From NCBI GenBank assembly GCA_026708005.1, contig JAPOVR010000080.1, positions 17,938 through 81,937 of the forward strand: DNA of 64,000 nt. The letters run 5' to 3'. Source of the stretch: Actinomycetes bacterium (lineage in GTDB: Bacteria; Actinomycetota; Thermoleophilia; Gaiellales; Gaiellaceae). Positions 53,315 through 61,969 of the stretch are shown one piece after another; positions within the stretch are counted from its first letter, which is position 1, and each line of letters opens with the position of its first letter. The position numbers and the translations under genes were made by a program. The notes under the pieces are model-generated. The model saw only the letters and a program-made list of their open reading frames with translations. It was not told where the DNA came from and searched no databases.

Positions 53315-54015
53315 GTCCCGCTGACGGTCGGTCGCAGCGCCCGGTAGAAGAGGAGGCGCGAGAGCTCCGTTGAGAGGCCTGCGAGCGTGCTCAGCTCGTC
53401 GAGCGCGGCCTGGCGCCGTTCCGGGTTGCGGGAGCGCATCCCCGCCGTCACGGCCTGCTCGATGAGCGATGCCTCCCGGGCTGCCCCGTTTCGGAACGCG
53501 CGGAGGTTGCGTGGCTCGAGGTTGTAGCGCAACAGGCGGGCGCAGAGCGCTGCGATGTCGGCGTCTGGCTCCAGGTATCCGTCGCCTGCGCTATCGGCCA
53601 TGCGCGCGATGAGGCCGTAGTCCTCGAGCTCACGAGCGAATGCCGGCGTCACGCCGGCGCGCTCGCACAGCTGCTCGAGCGTCAGCCGTGGCTCGGTCGA
53701 TTCGCGGAGGTTCTCGGGAGTGTTCGACCCTCGACGCTCCCGTCGCCGGGACACAGCGGGCGAGTCAAGCTCATCACGAATGACCCGCAGCGGCAGGAAC
53801 TCGTCGCGCTGCATCCGCAGGACTGTGCGAAGCCGCTCGAGGTCCTGCTCTGCGAACAGGCGGTACCCGCTCTCGGTTCGCTGCGGGCTGATGAGCCCCT
53901 GATCCTCCAGGTAGCGGATCTTCGAGATCGAGATGTCAGGGAACTCGTCCTTGAGCCGTCTGCAGACCGCTCCGATCGTGAGCGGGCGTGCTGTTCTCTC
54001 AACTGAGGCAGCCAT
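53311..54015 (-). CDS. MerR-family regulator, FtsR-like
   Basis: 234 residues. N-terminal MerR winged helix (IGAVCRRLKDEFPDISISKIRYLEDQGLI, YRLFAEQDLERL). The second half is a ligand- or partner-binding domain with another wHTH-like helix pair. The family (Rv1828/FtsR) sits next to a GarA-type FHA gene in mycobacteria, as here. Likely controls cell-division or metabolic genes. The start overlaps the FHA stop (TGATG). Confidence 0.85.
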   Translation of the reverse strand: MAASVERTARPLTIGAVCRRLKDEFPDISISKIRYLEDQGLISPQRTESGYRLFAEQDLERLRTVLRMQRDEFLPLRVIRDELDSPAVSRRRERRGSNTPENLRESTEPRLTLEQLCERAGVTPAFARELEDYGLIARMADSAGDGYLEPDADIAALCARLLRYNLEPRNLRAFRNGAAREASLIEQAVTAGMRSRNPERRQAALDELSTLAGLSTELSRLLFYRALRPTVSGT

Positions 54016-54470
54016 CAGCGATCGAAGAAGGTCAGCCGGTACTTCCCGATCTGCATCTCGTCGGTGTCCTGTAGGCGCGCCTTGTCGACTCGCTTCCGAT
54101 TGAGGAAGGTCCCGTTCAGGCTGTTCTGATCTTCGACGTAGAAACCATCGTCACGCCGCTCGACAACCGCGTGGACGCGGGAGACCGTGACATCGTCGAG
54201 GAAGATATCGCAGTCGGGCGAGCGCCCGACCGTGGCTGTTCCCTCCTGCATCCCGAACGTCTCGATCGGCCGGCCGCCGAGGTGCACGACAATGGCCGTG
54301 CCCTCAACTGTCACGTCCCCGAGGTCTGACTCGTCGTCATCCGTTCCTGGCGTGAACGACATCGTCGATTGGCCGGGGTCCTCGTACAGGAGGTACGCGC
54401 CGCACTTGGCGCAGTAGCTTGCCGCCTCGAGGTTCTGGAAGCCGCACTCCGAGCAGTGGATGAGTGTCAA
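54015..54470 (-). CDS. zinc-ribbon plus FHA-domain protein, GarA-like
   Basis: 151 residues from a TTG at 54470 that overlaps the previous stop (TTGA). N-terminal double CxxC zinc ribbon (CSECG, CAKCG), an acidic linker, then an FHA domain with GRSPDCDIFLDD, VSRVHAVVERRDDGF and NSLNGTFLN (about 90-140). FHA domains bind phosphothreonine. GarA regulates TCA enzymes after phosphorylation, but the N-terminal ETTS-like motif was not seen. Confidence 0.82.
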   Translation of the reverse strand: MTLIHCSECGFQNLEAASYCAKCGAYLLYEDPGQSTMSFTPGTDDDESDLGDVTVEGTAIVVHLGGRPIETFGMQEGTATVGRSPDCDIFLDDVTVSRVHAVVERRDDGFYVEDQNSLNGTFLNRKRVDKARLQDTDEMQIGKYRLTFFDR

Positions 54471-54778
54471 GCCTGGGCCCCGCCGAGCGGTTCGGCATCC
54501 TGGCACGGCGGGTGAGCCTCCGCCGGGAGGATCTCGGTTGGCTGCTTATGGTCGACAGCGCCCCTGGGCGATGCGCCTCCCTCCTTGCCGGGCCACAGTC
54601 GGGCCGGGGGCTCCGCGCGAAAAGCGCCGACCGTGCTGTGGACGCCGTACCGCCGGCGTGAGGCCGCCTGCTGCCCTTCGACAAGCTGACCGATCAGCGT
54701 GTCATCGGTGCGTGCTCTTGGATCAAACGGTGCTTCCACGATGTTGGGCTCCAGATCGGCTTGAGGGTTCCTCTCCAT
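54467..54778 (-). CDS. hypothetical protein upstream of the FHA gene
   Basis: 103 residues from ATG 54778: MERNPQADLEPNIVEAPFDP, then a Pro/Ala-rich, low-complexity body. Its stop overlaps the TTG start of the FHA gene, which supports both. No domain recognised, probably disordered. The frame is open 20 codons further upstream, over the operator. Confidence 0.4.
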   Translation of the reverse strand: MERNPQADLEPNIVEAPFDPRARTDDTLIGQLVEGQQAASRRRYGVHSTVGAFRAEPPARLWPGKEGGASPRGAVDHKQPTEILPAEAHPPCQDAEPLGGAQA

Positions 54779-54799
54779 TGAAGCAGGAGTTGGCCTATC

Positions 54800-54818
54800 C
54801 TTCAAGTTTGACTTGAGG
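54800..54818 (-). promoter_or_regulatory. MerR-type operator before the FHA-merR operon
   Basis: On the plus strand, CTTCAAGTTTGACTTGAGG is an inverted repeat (TCAAGT-N3-ACTTGA), close to the SoxR box CCTCAAGTTAACTTGAGG. Because a MerR protein is encoded in the same operon, autoregulation is likely. Confidence 0.5.
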
Positions 54819-54900
54819 TTCAGTAGTCTCGAACGCAACAGAGCCTCCGTTGGATGGCTCTGTCAGGATGCTCTCGACCCCCCGCCTGTGAGGAGCGGCG

Positions 54901-55449
54901 TCAGCCGATCGCCTTCCTGACCGCCATGACGTACCCTGCGCCTGCCGCGACGGCGAGCGCGAGCCCGGCGTAGAAGAGCGCCAGCGGCCAGTCGGTGCCC
55001 GCGGCTGTCAGCATCATCCCGAACAGCGCCGCGTAGAGGATCCACGTTGCGGTCTTGCCAAGCAGGCTGACCGAGAACTCGTAGCTGCTGGAGAGGGCGA
55101 ACTTCGATCCAACGATCAGCATCCCATCCCGGGCGAGGATGATCACGAGCGCAAACCAGGGAAGCCGCCCCTCGAGCCAGAGAATGATGACCGCGGCGTC
55201 GATCATGAGCCGGTCGGCCAACGGGTCGGCGAGCTTTCCGAAATCCGACTCGACGCGCCAGCGCCGAGCGAGCCAGCCGTCGATCTGGTCTGTCAGCGCC
55301 GCAATGCCAAACACGAGCGCGGCTGCGAGGCTCTGCCCTTCATCCGCTCGAACTGCCAGCACGACGAAGGACGGGATGACCGCGAGGCGCGCGACGGTCA
55401 GCGTGTTGGGGAGCTGCGCAAGCAGCGGCTTGACCTCGTGCGTCGGCAT
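54901..55449 (-). CDS. pgsA: CDP-alcohol phosphatidyltransferase, PgsA-like
   Basis: 182 residues. The family motif DG-x2-AR-x8-G-x3-D-x3-D is present as DGWLARRWRVESDFGKLADPLAD (about 63-85). Five or six membrane helices. Makes phosphatidylglycerol phosphate from CDP-diacylglycerol; another polar head group is possible. Start at ATG 55449, with TATCCT seven bases upstream. Confidence 0.88.
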   Translation of the reverse strand: MPTHEVKPLLAQLPNTLTVARLAVIPSFVVLAVRADEGQSLAAALVFGIAALTDQIDGWLARRWRVESDFGKLADPLADRLMIDAAVIILWLEGRLPWFALVIILARDGMLIVGSKFALSSSYEFSVSLLGKTATWILYAALFGMMLTAAGTDWPLALFYAGLALAVAAGAGYVMAVRKAIG

Positions 55450-55456
55450 GCGGCCA

Positions 55457-55462
55457 AGGATA
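55457..55462 (-). promoter_or_regulatory. -10 element, leaderless promoter of pgsA
   Basis: TATCCT (minus strand) lies 7 nt before the ATG at 55449. Confidence 0.5.
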
Positions 55463-55495
55463 CGGGCCAACAGCCTTGCGGCTGTCCCCCGCGTG

Positions 55496-56314
55496 CTACT
55501 CGCTGTCGGCGAGCTCGCGACCGCGGCGCTGCGCGGCCTGAATGGCGTTCAGGATCGCGGCGCGCACCCCGGCCCGCTCGAGCTCCTGGATCGCCGCGAT
55601 CGTGGTGCCGCCCGGTGAGGTCACGCTCTCGCGCAGCTCGACCGGGTGGAGCCGCTCGTCGCGCAGGAGTGTCGCGGTGCCGAACATCGTCTGAACAACG
55701 AGCTCAGTCGAGATATCTCTCGCGAGGCCGAGGAGAATCCCCGCCTCGATCATCGACTCCGCCAGCAGCGCGAAGTAGGCGGGGCCCGAGCCGGAGACGG
55801 CTGTGACGGCGTCGAGCGCCGTTTCCTGCACCTGCACGGTGCGGCCCACATGGCCGAGCAGTTCCTCGGCTAGATCGAGGTGGGTGCTGCTCGCGTGGGA
55901 TCCGGCCGCAACGCCGGTGATCCCCTCCCGCACGGTCACGGGCGTATTCGGCATGACGCGGACGACCGGCACGTCAGCCTCCAGGCGGCTCTCAATGGCG
56001 CTCGTCGGAATCCCTGCTGCCACCGAGATCACCATCTGCTCAGGCCTCAGAAGCTCGGACACCTCATCGAGGAGCTCGTCGATGTCCTGCGGCTTGACTG
56101 CGATGACGACGATGTCGGCCCCGTGCACGGCCGCCGTGTTGGCGCTCTCCGTGCGGACGCCGAATCGCTCTGACACCTCGGTGAGCCGCTCCGCTCGCGG
56201 ATCGGCGGCGACGATGCGACTGGCAGGGCGCCACCCGGCCGCCAGCAGGCCGCCGATCAAGGCCTCGCCAATTCGGCCGGCGCCAAGGACGGCAACGTGC
56301 GCGTCGTCTGCCAC
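55496..56314 (-). CDS. proC: pyrroline-5-carboxylate reductase
   Basis: 272 residues, last step of proline synthesis. Rossmann start VAVLGAGRIGEALIGGL, VIAVKPQDI (about 72), and the dimerisation helix with VSGSGPAYFALLAESMIEAG and SPGGTTIAAIQELE. Complete. Leaderless GTG. Confidence 0.94.
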   Translation of the reverse strand: MADDAHVAVLGAGRIGEALIGGLLAAGWRPASRIVAADPRAERLTEVSERFGVRTESANTAAVHGADIVVIAVKPQDIDELLDEVSELLRPEQMVISVAAGIPTSAIESRLEADVPVVRVMPNTPVTVREGITGVAAGSHASSTHLDLAEELLGHVGRTVQVQETALDAVTAVSGSGPAYFALLAESMIEAGILLGLARDISTELVVQTMFGTATLLRDERLHPVELRESVTSPGGTTIAAIQELERAGVRAAILNAIQAAQRRGRELADSE

Positions 56315-56320
56315 GGACGC

Positions 56321-56326
56321 AGCCTA
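56321..56326 (-). promoter_or_regulatory. -10 element, leaderless promoter of proC
   Basis: TAGGCT (minus strand) lies 6 nt before the GTG at 56314. Confidence 0.5.
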
Positions 56327-56415
56327 TCGTCGGCGGCGTGCGGTGCGCTGGAGGGTGTTCGCGCCGCCCGAGCGCACAGGGGGCCGTCGCGTCAGCGCAG
56401 GGAAGAGGACGCCCG

Positions 56416-56421
56416 TAAAGT
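56416..56421 (+). promoter_or_regulatory. -10 element, leaderless promoter of tag
   Basis: TAAAGT lies 9 nt before the ATG at 56431. Confidence 0.4.
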
Positions 56422-56430
56422 TCGCAGCCG

Positions 56431-57087
56431 ATGACGATGAGCGGGTCCTGGCTGCGAACCGATGAGGCCGGACGCACGAGGTGCTGGTGGGCGGGCGAGA
56501 GCGGCGAGTACCGCGCCTACCACGATCTCGAGTGGGGTCGCCCGGTCGTCGACGACCGGCGGCTCTTCGAGAAGATCTCCCTCGAAGGGTTCCAGTCGGG
56601 CCTCTCATGGCTCACGATCCTGCGGAAACGGGAGGCGTTCAGGGAGGCGTTCTTGGCCTTTGATCCGGTCTGCGTTGCCCGGCTCGGGTCAAGCGACGTC
56701 GAGCGGCTCATGAACGACTCACAGATCGTGCGTAACCGGAAGAAGATCGAGGCGACTATCGCGAACGCACGCTGCGCCGTTGAGACTGCGCGCGAGTTCG
56801 GCTCGCTGGCCGCCTACGTGTGGTCGTTCGAACCTGGCCGGCCGCACCGCCCGCACGGGGCCGAGTGCCCCATTCCGTCCACGAGCCCGGCGTCGGCCGT
56901 GTTGAGCAAGGACCTCAAGGCTCGCGGCTGGCGCTTCGTCGGGCCGACGACCGCGTACGCGTTCATGCAGGCGATGGGGCTCGTGAACGATCACGTCGAA
57001 GGCTGCCTGGCCTACGAGGTCGTCGAGGAAGAGCGCCGAGCGCTCAGACGGCCAGAGCCGCCTCGCTCGCGGCTGGCGGCGCCCTGA
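56431..57087 (+). CDS. tag: DNA-3-methyladenine glycosylase I
   Basis: 218 residues, removing 3-methyladenine from alkylated DNA. Signature RCWWAG, YHDLEWGRP, GFQSGLSWLTILRKREAFREAF and the zinc ligands VNDHVEGC near 185. Complete. Stands alone between proC and the phosphodiesterase. Confidence 0.94.
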   Translation: MTMSGSWLRTDEAGRTRCWWAGESGEYRAYHDLEWGRPVVDDRRLFEKISLEGFQSGLSWLTILRKREAFREAFLAFDPVCVARLGSSDVERLMNDSQIVRNRKKIEATIANARCAVETAREFGSLAAYVWSFEPGRPHRPHGAECPIPSTSPASAVLSKDLKARGWRFVGPTTAYAFMQAMGLVNDHVEGCLAYEVVEEERRALRRPEPPRSRLAAP

Positions 57088-57132
57088 AGCTGCGTCCTCA
57101 AGCCGCAGCTCAGCCGCCGCTCGCCCCCGCTG

Positions 57133-58755
57133 CTACTCGTAGCCGAGATCCCGTAGCCGGTCGAGGATCACGCGTTCCTCATCCTGGCTGTACGCCGAGA
57201 GCTCCCCTGCCCTGTCGGCGACGCGGGTCTCGACCGCCTGCGGCTCATCGACGTCGAGAATCTCCATCAGCGGCTCGGCGTCGAAGCCGCTGCCTGCGAG
57301 ACCCCGCAGCGCGAGAATCGTCGGCGCCAGCTGGGTGATCTCCGCCCCGTCCGGCAGGTCGACCGGGCGGATACGCGGACCTGCTGCCGCGAAGATCCCC
57401 GTCTGGCCGTGGTGGCCCGAGTACCCGTAGAAGCTCTCCGGGTCGAGGTCGTCGTGCAGCTCGAAGGCGGCCGGCCACTCTCGACGGGACGACTCGACGT
57501 GGATGCGCTCGTCGCGGGGCAGGATCACGAGGTCAGGCCCCTTGTGGCTGTGCGGGCCTCGGTAGAGGTCCTCCCCACGCCGCACGTCGAACGCGGGCTC
57601 TCCGGTCTCGGGATGCGGGATCGCGCGAAGCTCGTCGGCGAGCCGCTCGGCGTACCGCGGGTCGTCGCGAGCGCCCGAGGCCTCCCCGAGGAAGATCTGG
57701 CCTCCGGTCGCGAAGCAGTAAGCCCGCGTTGAGCCGTAGTCGACATCGGCGAAGACACGGTCGGCTGCCGGTCGCGGCAGCAGCGGCACGAGATCGAGGG
57801 CTCGCCCATACCCACGCACCGTGCGGGCCAGGCGTTGATCGACCTTCGAGAGGAGGTCGAGCGGCCCGCCCTTCAGGCGCTGGAGGGAACGCCTTCGGTA
57901 GCGGAGGTGACCGTTCTCGGCGAGCCACTGGTTGGCGTGAAACGTCCAGTAGATGGGCTGCATGCCGTGATCCGAGAGAACGATGGCCGTGGGCTCTTCG
58001 CCATCGCGCGCGCGGGTCTCGTCGATCACCTCGCCGCAGACGCGGTCGACGCGTTCGTAGACCTGAACGAGCTCGTCGCCGGCGTCTGCGGGATCGTGCG
58101 CCGGGTGCCCAGGGTCGAGGCGGTGGTACCCGAGGTGCCCGGCGTGGTCGGCGCTCATGAAGTTGACGCACAGCACGTCGAGCATAGACTCAAGCTCAAG
58201 TATAAGGTGAGATAATGCTCCCGTTGCCTCGACGTGCGCGAGGAGCTTCTCTGTGTAGCCGGCGAAGTCCTCCCACCAGCGTTCCTGCTGGGGATGGTGG
58301 GCGGTGACGTAGCCCGGGATCGCCTCGGTGATTCGGCGTCTTGCCCCATCGGGCACGATCGCCGGCTGGGTTGGGCCGCCGTAGCCGGTGACGATGATCC
58401 CCTCGATCTCTTCGGGCGGATAGGTGAATGGGATCCCGACGAAGGCCGACCGGCATCCGGCCGCGCCGAGATGCCGCCAGAAGGGGATGCCCGTTCGGCT
58501 GGATGCGCTCTCGACGCGCTGCCGATCGCGGTTGGGATTGCTCGCGAAGTTGAAGATGCCATGGCCGCCGGGGTTCAGGCCCGTGAGGAACGTTGACCAG
58601 GCCGTCGGGGTGACTGCCGGGACAGTCGAAGCGAGCGGCCCAAACGTCCCCTCGCGCGCGAGCCGCGCCACCGTTGGCATTCTGCCCTGCGCGATCAGGT
58701 CGCGGGTCAGAGCGTGGTCGCCGCCGTCCAGCCCGAAGACGAGCAGCCGGCTCAA
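57133..58755 (-). CDS. type I phosphodiesterase / nucleotide pyrophosphatase family (alkaline phosphatase superfamily)
   Basis: 540 residues. Asp of FGLDGGDH and the nucleophile Thr in TPTAWSTFLTG (about 51), then HAGHLGYHRLDPGHP (about 190), VLSDHGMQ (about 250) and YSGHHGQTG (about 430) supply two zinc sites. No signal peptide. Such proteins often act in glycan or phospholipid head-group pathways. The start is TTG at 58755; the upstream GT gene is 67 bases away, same strand. Confidence 0.8.
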   Translation of the reverse strand: MSRLLVFGLDGGDHALTRDLIAQGRMPTVARLAREGTFGPLASTVPAVTPTAWSTFLTGLNPGGHGIFNFASNPNRDRQRVESASSRTGIPFWRHLGAAGCRSAFVGIPFTYPPEEIEGIIVTGYGGPTQPAIVPDGARRRITEAIPGYVTAHHPQQERWWEDFAGYTEKLLAHVEATGALSHLILELESMLDVLCVNFMSADHAGHLGYHRLDPGHPAHDPADAGDELVQVYERVDRVCGEVIDETRARDGEEPTAIVLSDHGMQPIYWTFHANQWLAENGHLRYRRRSLQRLKGGPLDLLSKVDQRLARTVRGYGRALDLVPLLPRPAADRVFADVDYGSTRAYCFATGGQIFLGEASGARDDPRYAERLADELRAIPHPETGEPAFDVRRGEDLYRGPHSHKGPDLVILPRDERIHVESSRREWPAAFELHDDLDPESFYGYSGHHGQTGIFAAAGPRIRPVDLPDGAEITQLAPTILALRGLAGSGFDAEPLMEILDVDEPQAVETRVADRAGELSAYSQDEERVILDRLRDLGYE

Positions 58756-58822
58756 CTGCGAGGCGCCGCTGGCGCTGCGTCGCTGGGCGACTCTTGCGCA
58801 ATCCCAGCGGGCCCTTCGCCCA

Positions 58823-59959
58823 TCAGGCCGCCCGGGCTGCGGAGTGCTCGGCGATGAGCTGGCGGTAGAGATCCTCCAGCACCGGGCCCGGCTCGCGCAT
58901 GCGCGCCCGGACGACGCTCTCGTTGTGGGCGCCGTAGGCGTCCCGGAGGTCGTCGTGCCCGATCAGCGTCCTCAACGCGCGGGCGGCGGCGTCGACGTCG
59001 CGCAGCGGGACGATCTCCGCGCCCTTGCCGTGCTCGAGCCACTCGTCGATCGACCACGTCGAGGCGGCGACCACGGGCAGGCGCGAGGCCATCACCTCGA
59101 GCAGCGAGGCCGGCGTCGAGTCGGAGTCGGCGAGGGTGACCGCAATGTCCGCCGAGGCCGCGAAGGTGGGCAGCTCATCGTACTCGGCGCGCTCCATGCT
59201 GACGAGGTGGCCGATGCCGAGATCGGCGATCAGCTGCTCGATCTCGGCTCGCAGCCAGCCCGCGCGGGCGCAGAGGAGCAGCCGGGCCCGGGGCTCGCCC
59301 GGCGCGATCTCAGCGAATGCCCGCACGAGCACGTCGACGTGCGTGTACGGGCGGTAGTTTCGCAGCGAGAGGATGACGAGCGCATCGTCGGGCCAGCCGC
59401 GGGCCGCGCGAAACGCGGGATCGGCATTCTCGGGGCCGAATCGGTCAGGTTCCGCGTACCAGATGATCTCCTGAATGCGATCGGGGTTGGCGCCAAGCTC
59501 AATCGACACCCGCTGGTTGGCCTGGGAGTTGACGACGAGGTAGTCGGCTGCCCGAATGGAGTCGAGCGAGCGCTTCCGGCCGCGGCGCCGCTCGCTTGCG
59601 TCGACGAAGATGTCGCGGCTCCACGGGCTCATGACGAGCGGGTGCAGACCTGACTGCGCCGCCCAGTAGCCGTACGGAAGCATGTAGTGCGCGTGGGTGA
59701 GGTCGATCTGGAGCCGTCGCGCGAGCGCCGCGATCGCGCTGCCAATCCTCATGCGCCGCACGCCGCGAATTCGCGTGAGCGCGTCGAGGCTGCGGACATC
59801 GTGCATGACGAGCCCCTCCCGCTCGTCGTCCCGCGGTGAGATCCGGTCGGTGACGATATGGATTTCGTGCCCGCGCTCGTGCAGGCGCCTTCCCCACCGC
59901 AGCACGTTCAGCGACGCGCCGTTGGCAACCCCGAGCAGCCGCAGTGGCCTACCATCCAT
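58823..59959 (-). CDS. glycosyltransferase family 4-like
   Basis: 378 residues, GT-B fold. N-terminal half with LLGVANGASLNVLRWGRRLHERGHEI and DLTHAHYMLPYG. C-terminal half with VILSLRNYRPYTHVDVLVRAFAEI (typical linker and donor strand), STPASLLEVMASRLPVVAA (E-x7-E position). Cytoplasmic. Sugar and acceptor unknown. Start by -10 spacing of 8. Confidence 0.85.
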   Translation of the reverse strand: MDGRPLRLLGVANGASLNVLRWGRRLHERGHEIHIVTDRISPRDDEREGLVMHDVRSLDALTRIRGVRRMRIGSAIAALARRLQIDLTHAHYMLPYGYWAAQSGLHPLVMSPWSRDIFVDASERRRGRKRSLDSIRAADYLVVNSQANQRVSIELGANPDRIQEIIWYAEPDRFGPENADPAFRAARGWPDDALVILSLRNYRPYTHVDVLVRAFAEIAPGEPRARLLLCARAGWLRAEIEQLIADLGIGHLVSMERAEYDELPTFAASADIAVTLADSDSTPASLLEVMASRLPVVAASTWSIDEWLEHGKGAEIVPLRDVDAAARALRTLIGHDDLRDAYGAHNESVVRARMREPGPVLEDLYRQLIAEHSAARAA

Positions 59960-59967
59960 CTGCAGAG

Positions 59968-59973
59968 AGTGTA
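59968..59973 (-). promoter_or_regulatory. -10 element, leaderless promoter
   Basis: TACACT (minus strand) lies 8 nt before the ATG at 59959. Confidence 0.5.
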
Positions 59974-60049
59974 GATCGTCGCGGCGGCCGCACCCTCCGT
60001 GGGCGGACCTGCGGTGAACTGCGGTGCTGGCGTCCCCGGAGCGATCGTC

Positions 60050-60055
60050 TAACGT
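60050..60055 (+). promoter_or_regulatory. -10 element, leaderless promoter
   Basis: TAACGT lies 8 nt before the ATG at 60064. Confidence 0.45.
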
Positions 60056-60063
60056 CTGCCTGC

Positions 60064-61023
60064 ATGGCGACAAAGGCGGCCACGGCACGGCGTATCGTCT
60101 GGGGACGGACACGCCGGGGCTTCAACCGCGCGCTCGATCGACTCGAGGTGCCGATGGGGCACGGCAGGGTGGCTACCCTCCCCCACGCCCCGATCCTGAT
60201 CGTCGGCGCCCCCCGCTGCGGCAGCACGCTCCTGTATCAGCTGCTCATCCGCCGCTTCGACGTCACGTACCTGTCCAACCTCCACTGTGCGCTCTTCGGG
60301 GCGCCGTCGCTCATCGAGCTTCTCGTCGGACGACGCCTGGAGCCTCCGGCCGACTACGAGTCGCTCCACGGCCGAACACGCGGCTGGGCCGGGGCGAGCG
60401 AGTGCGGGCCGTACTGGTACCGCTTCTTTCGCAAGCAGCCTCAGTACGTCCCGCTCGGTGAGGCTGACCGGTCGAAGCTCGAGCGCCTGCGGGCATCGTG
60501 CGCTGCGCTGACGCTGGCCGGCGATCGGCCGGTCGTCTTCAAGAACCTCCTGTGCTCGCTTCGCCTGCGCCCGATCGCCGACGCGCTGCCGGAGGCGCTG
60601 TTCGTGGTCGTCCGCCGCGAGCTTGCCGATCACGCCCGCTCGCTGCTGGCGGCAAGGAAGCGTGCGCGCGGGAGCCACGCGGAGTGGTTCTCGGCCGAGC
60701 CGCCGGAGATCGACGAGCTGCGGGCCCTGCCGCCGCACGAGGCGGTCGTCGAGCAGATTCGTTGCATCGAGGCGCTGATCGAGCGCGATCGGCGTGCTGT
60801 TGGCCGCGACCGGTTCCACGACGTGCGCTACGAGGACCTCTGCGCCGATGTCGCCTCCCAGCTGGCCGCGATAGTCGCCTTCACAAGAGACCAAGGCACG
60901 CTGCTCTCGCCCCGCGCCGACGTACCGGCAAGCTTCAACGCGGCGAGCCGCCCGGCGCTCGACGCACACCTCGAGGGCCAGCTCCAGGCCTACGTGGCAA
61001 GGCTCAGGGCCGATGGCGACTGA
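60064..61023 (+). CDS. sulfotransferase family protein
   Basis: 319 residues. PAPS loop APILIVGAPRCGSTLLYQLL (about residue 38), 3'-phosphate strand LFVVVRRELADHARSLL (about 179). The start codon follows TAACGT at 8 nt. Divergent from the glycosyltransferase (104 bases between starts), so the two promoters share one region. Overlaps the next gene by 11 bases. Confidence 0.82.
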   Translation: MATKAATARRIVWGRTRRGFNRALDRLEVPMGHGRVATLPHAPILIVGAPRCGSTLLYQLLIRRFDVTYLSNLHCALFGAPSLIELLVGRRLEPPADYESLHGRTRGWAGASECGPYWYRFFRKQPQYVPLGEADRSKLERLRASCAALTLAGDRPVVFKNLLCSLRLRPIADALPEALFVVVRRELADHARSLLAARKRARGSHAEWFSAEPPEIDELRALPPHEAVVEQIRCIEALIERDRRAVGRDRFHDVRYEDLCADVASQLAAIVAFTRDQGTLLSPRADVPASFNAASRPALDAHLEGQLQAYVARLRADGD

Positions 61024-61969
61024 CGACTACGACGCGCTCGTTCAGCGCTCGCCGCAAGGGTCGGTCTTCGCGCTTAGCTGGTGGCTCGATGCGGTGGCCG
61101 CCGATGCATGGGAGCCTCACGTCGTCGAGGCGGGCGGTGAGCCGGCCGCTGCGTGGCCCTCGGCGGTCCACGGGAGCCGCTGGGGACGGCTGCTCGCCTC
61201 GCCGCCGCTCACACCCTTCCTCGGGCCGCTCCTGCCCCCCAGGGTCGGGCGAAGCCGCTCGCGCGAGATCAAGCTGCTCGAGGGGCTGGTCAAGGCAGCC
61301 GGCGGTGCCGCGCACATCGAGGCGCGCTGCAGCCCCGGCTTCGACTACTGGACCCCGCTCTCCTGGCATGGGTTCACGCAGACGACGCGGTACACGTGGC
61401 GGCTCGATGAGCTGCGCGATACCGAGGCTGTCTTCCGTGCGATGCGCGAGAACGTCCGCCGCCACGTGCGAAACGCGCGTAAGCGAGGTGTGACCATCGA
61501 GACGGCGGGGCTTTCCGACTTCCTCGGCGTCCACGCGGCAACCGTCGGCCGGAAGGGGCTCGGCGAGGTCGCCGCGGTGAGCCGCCAGGCGCTCGCGCGC
61601 GTCGAGGCCGCAGCCTCGGCTCGCGAGGCGCGCACGATTCTCGTTGCACGGGGCGAGGACGGGCACGTCCATGCGGGCGGGTACTTCGTCCATGACTGGC
61701 GGTACGTCTACTACCTGATGGGCGGCAGCGACCCGGAGCATCGATCGAGCGGGGCGAGCTCGTTGCTACTCTGGGGCGCGATCGAGCAGGCGGCCGAGCG
61801 GGGCCTCGGCTTCGACTTCGAGGGGTCGATGCTGCGGCCCGTCGAGGAGTTCTTCCGGGCCTTTGCGGGCGTCCCGGCCCCGTACTCCGTCGTCCGTCGA
61901 ACGACCTCGGCGGGTCTGCGGGCCGAGCGTGCGGTCAAGCGGCACCTCCGTGGGTTGACTGCCCGGTGA
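61013..61969 (+). CDS. FemAB/GNAT-like acyltransferase
   Basis: 318 residues. Two GNAT-like halves; the second shows RENVRRHVRNARKRGV (about 145-160), HVHAGGYFVHDWRYVYYLMGGSDP and the GASSLLLWGAIEQA helix, as in the BioF2-like/FemAB acetyltransferase group that modifies polysaccharides or peptidoglycan peptides. Overlaps both neighbours, so co-translated with the two sulfotransferases. Confidence 0.8.
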   Translation: MATDDYDALVQRSPQGSVFALSWWLDAVAADAWEPHVVEAGGEPAAAWPSAVHGSRWGRLLASPPLTPFLGPLLPPRVGRSRSREIKLLEGLVKAAGGAAHIEARCSPGFDYWTPLSWHGFTQTTRYTWRLDELRDTEAVFRAMRENVRRHVRNARKRGVTIETAGLSDFLGVHAATVGRKGLGEVAAVSRQALARVEAAASAREARTILVARGEDGHVHAGGYFVHDWRYVYYLMGGSDPEHRSSGASSLLLWGAIEQAAERGLGFDFEGSMLRPVEEFFRAFAGVPAPYSVVRRTTSAGLRAERAVKRHLRGLTAR

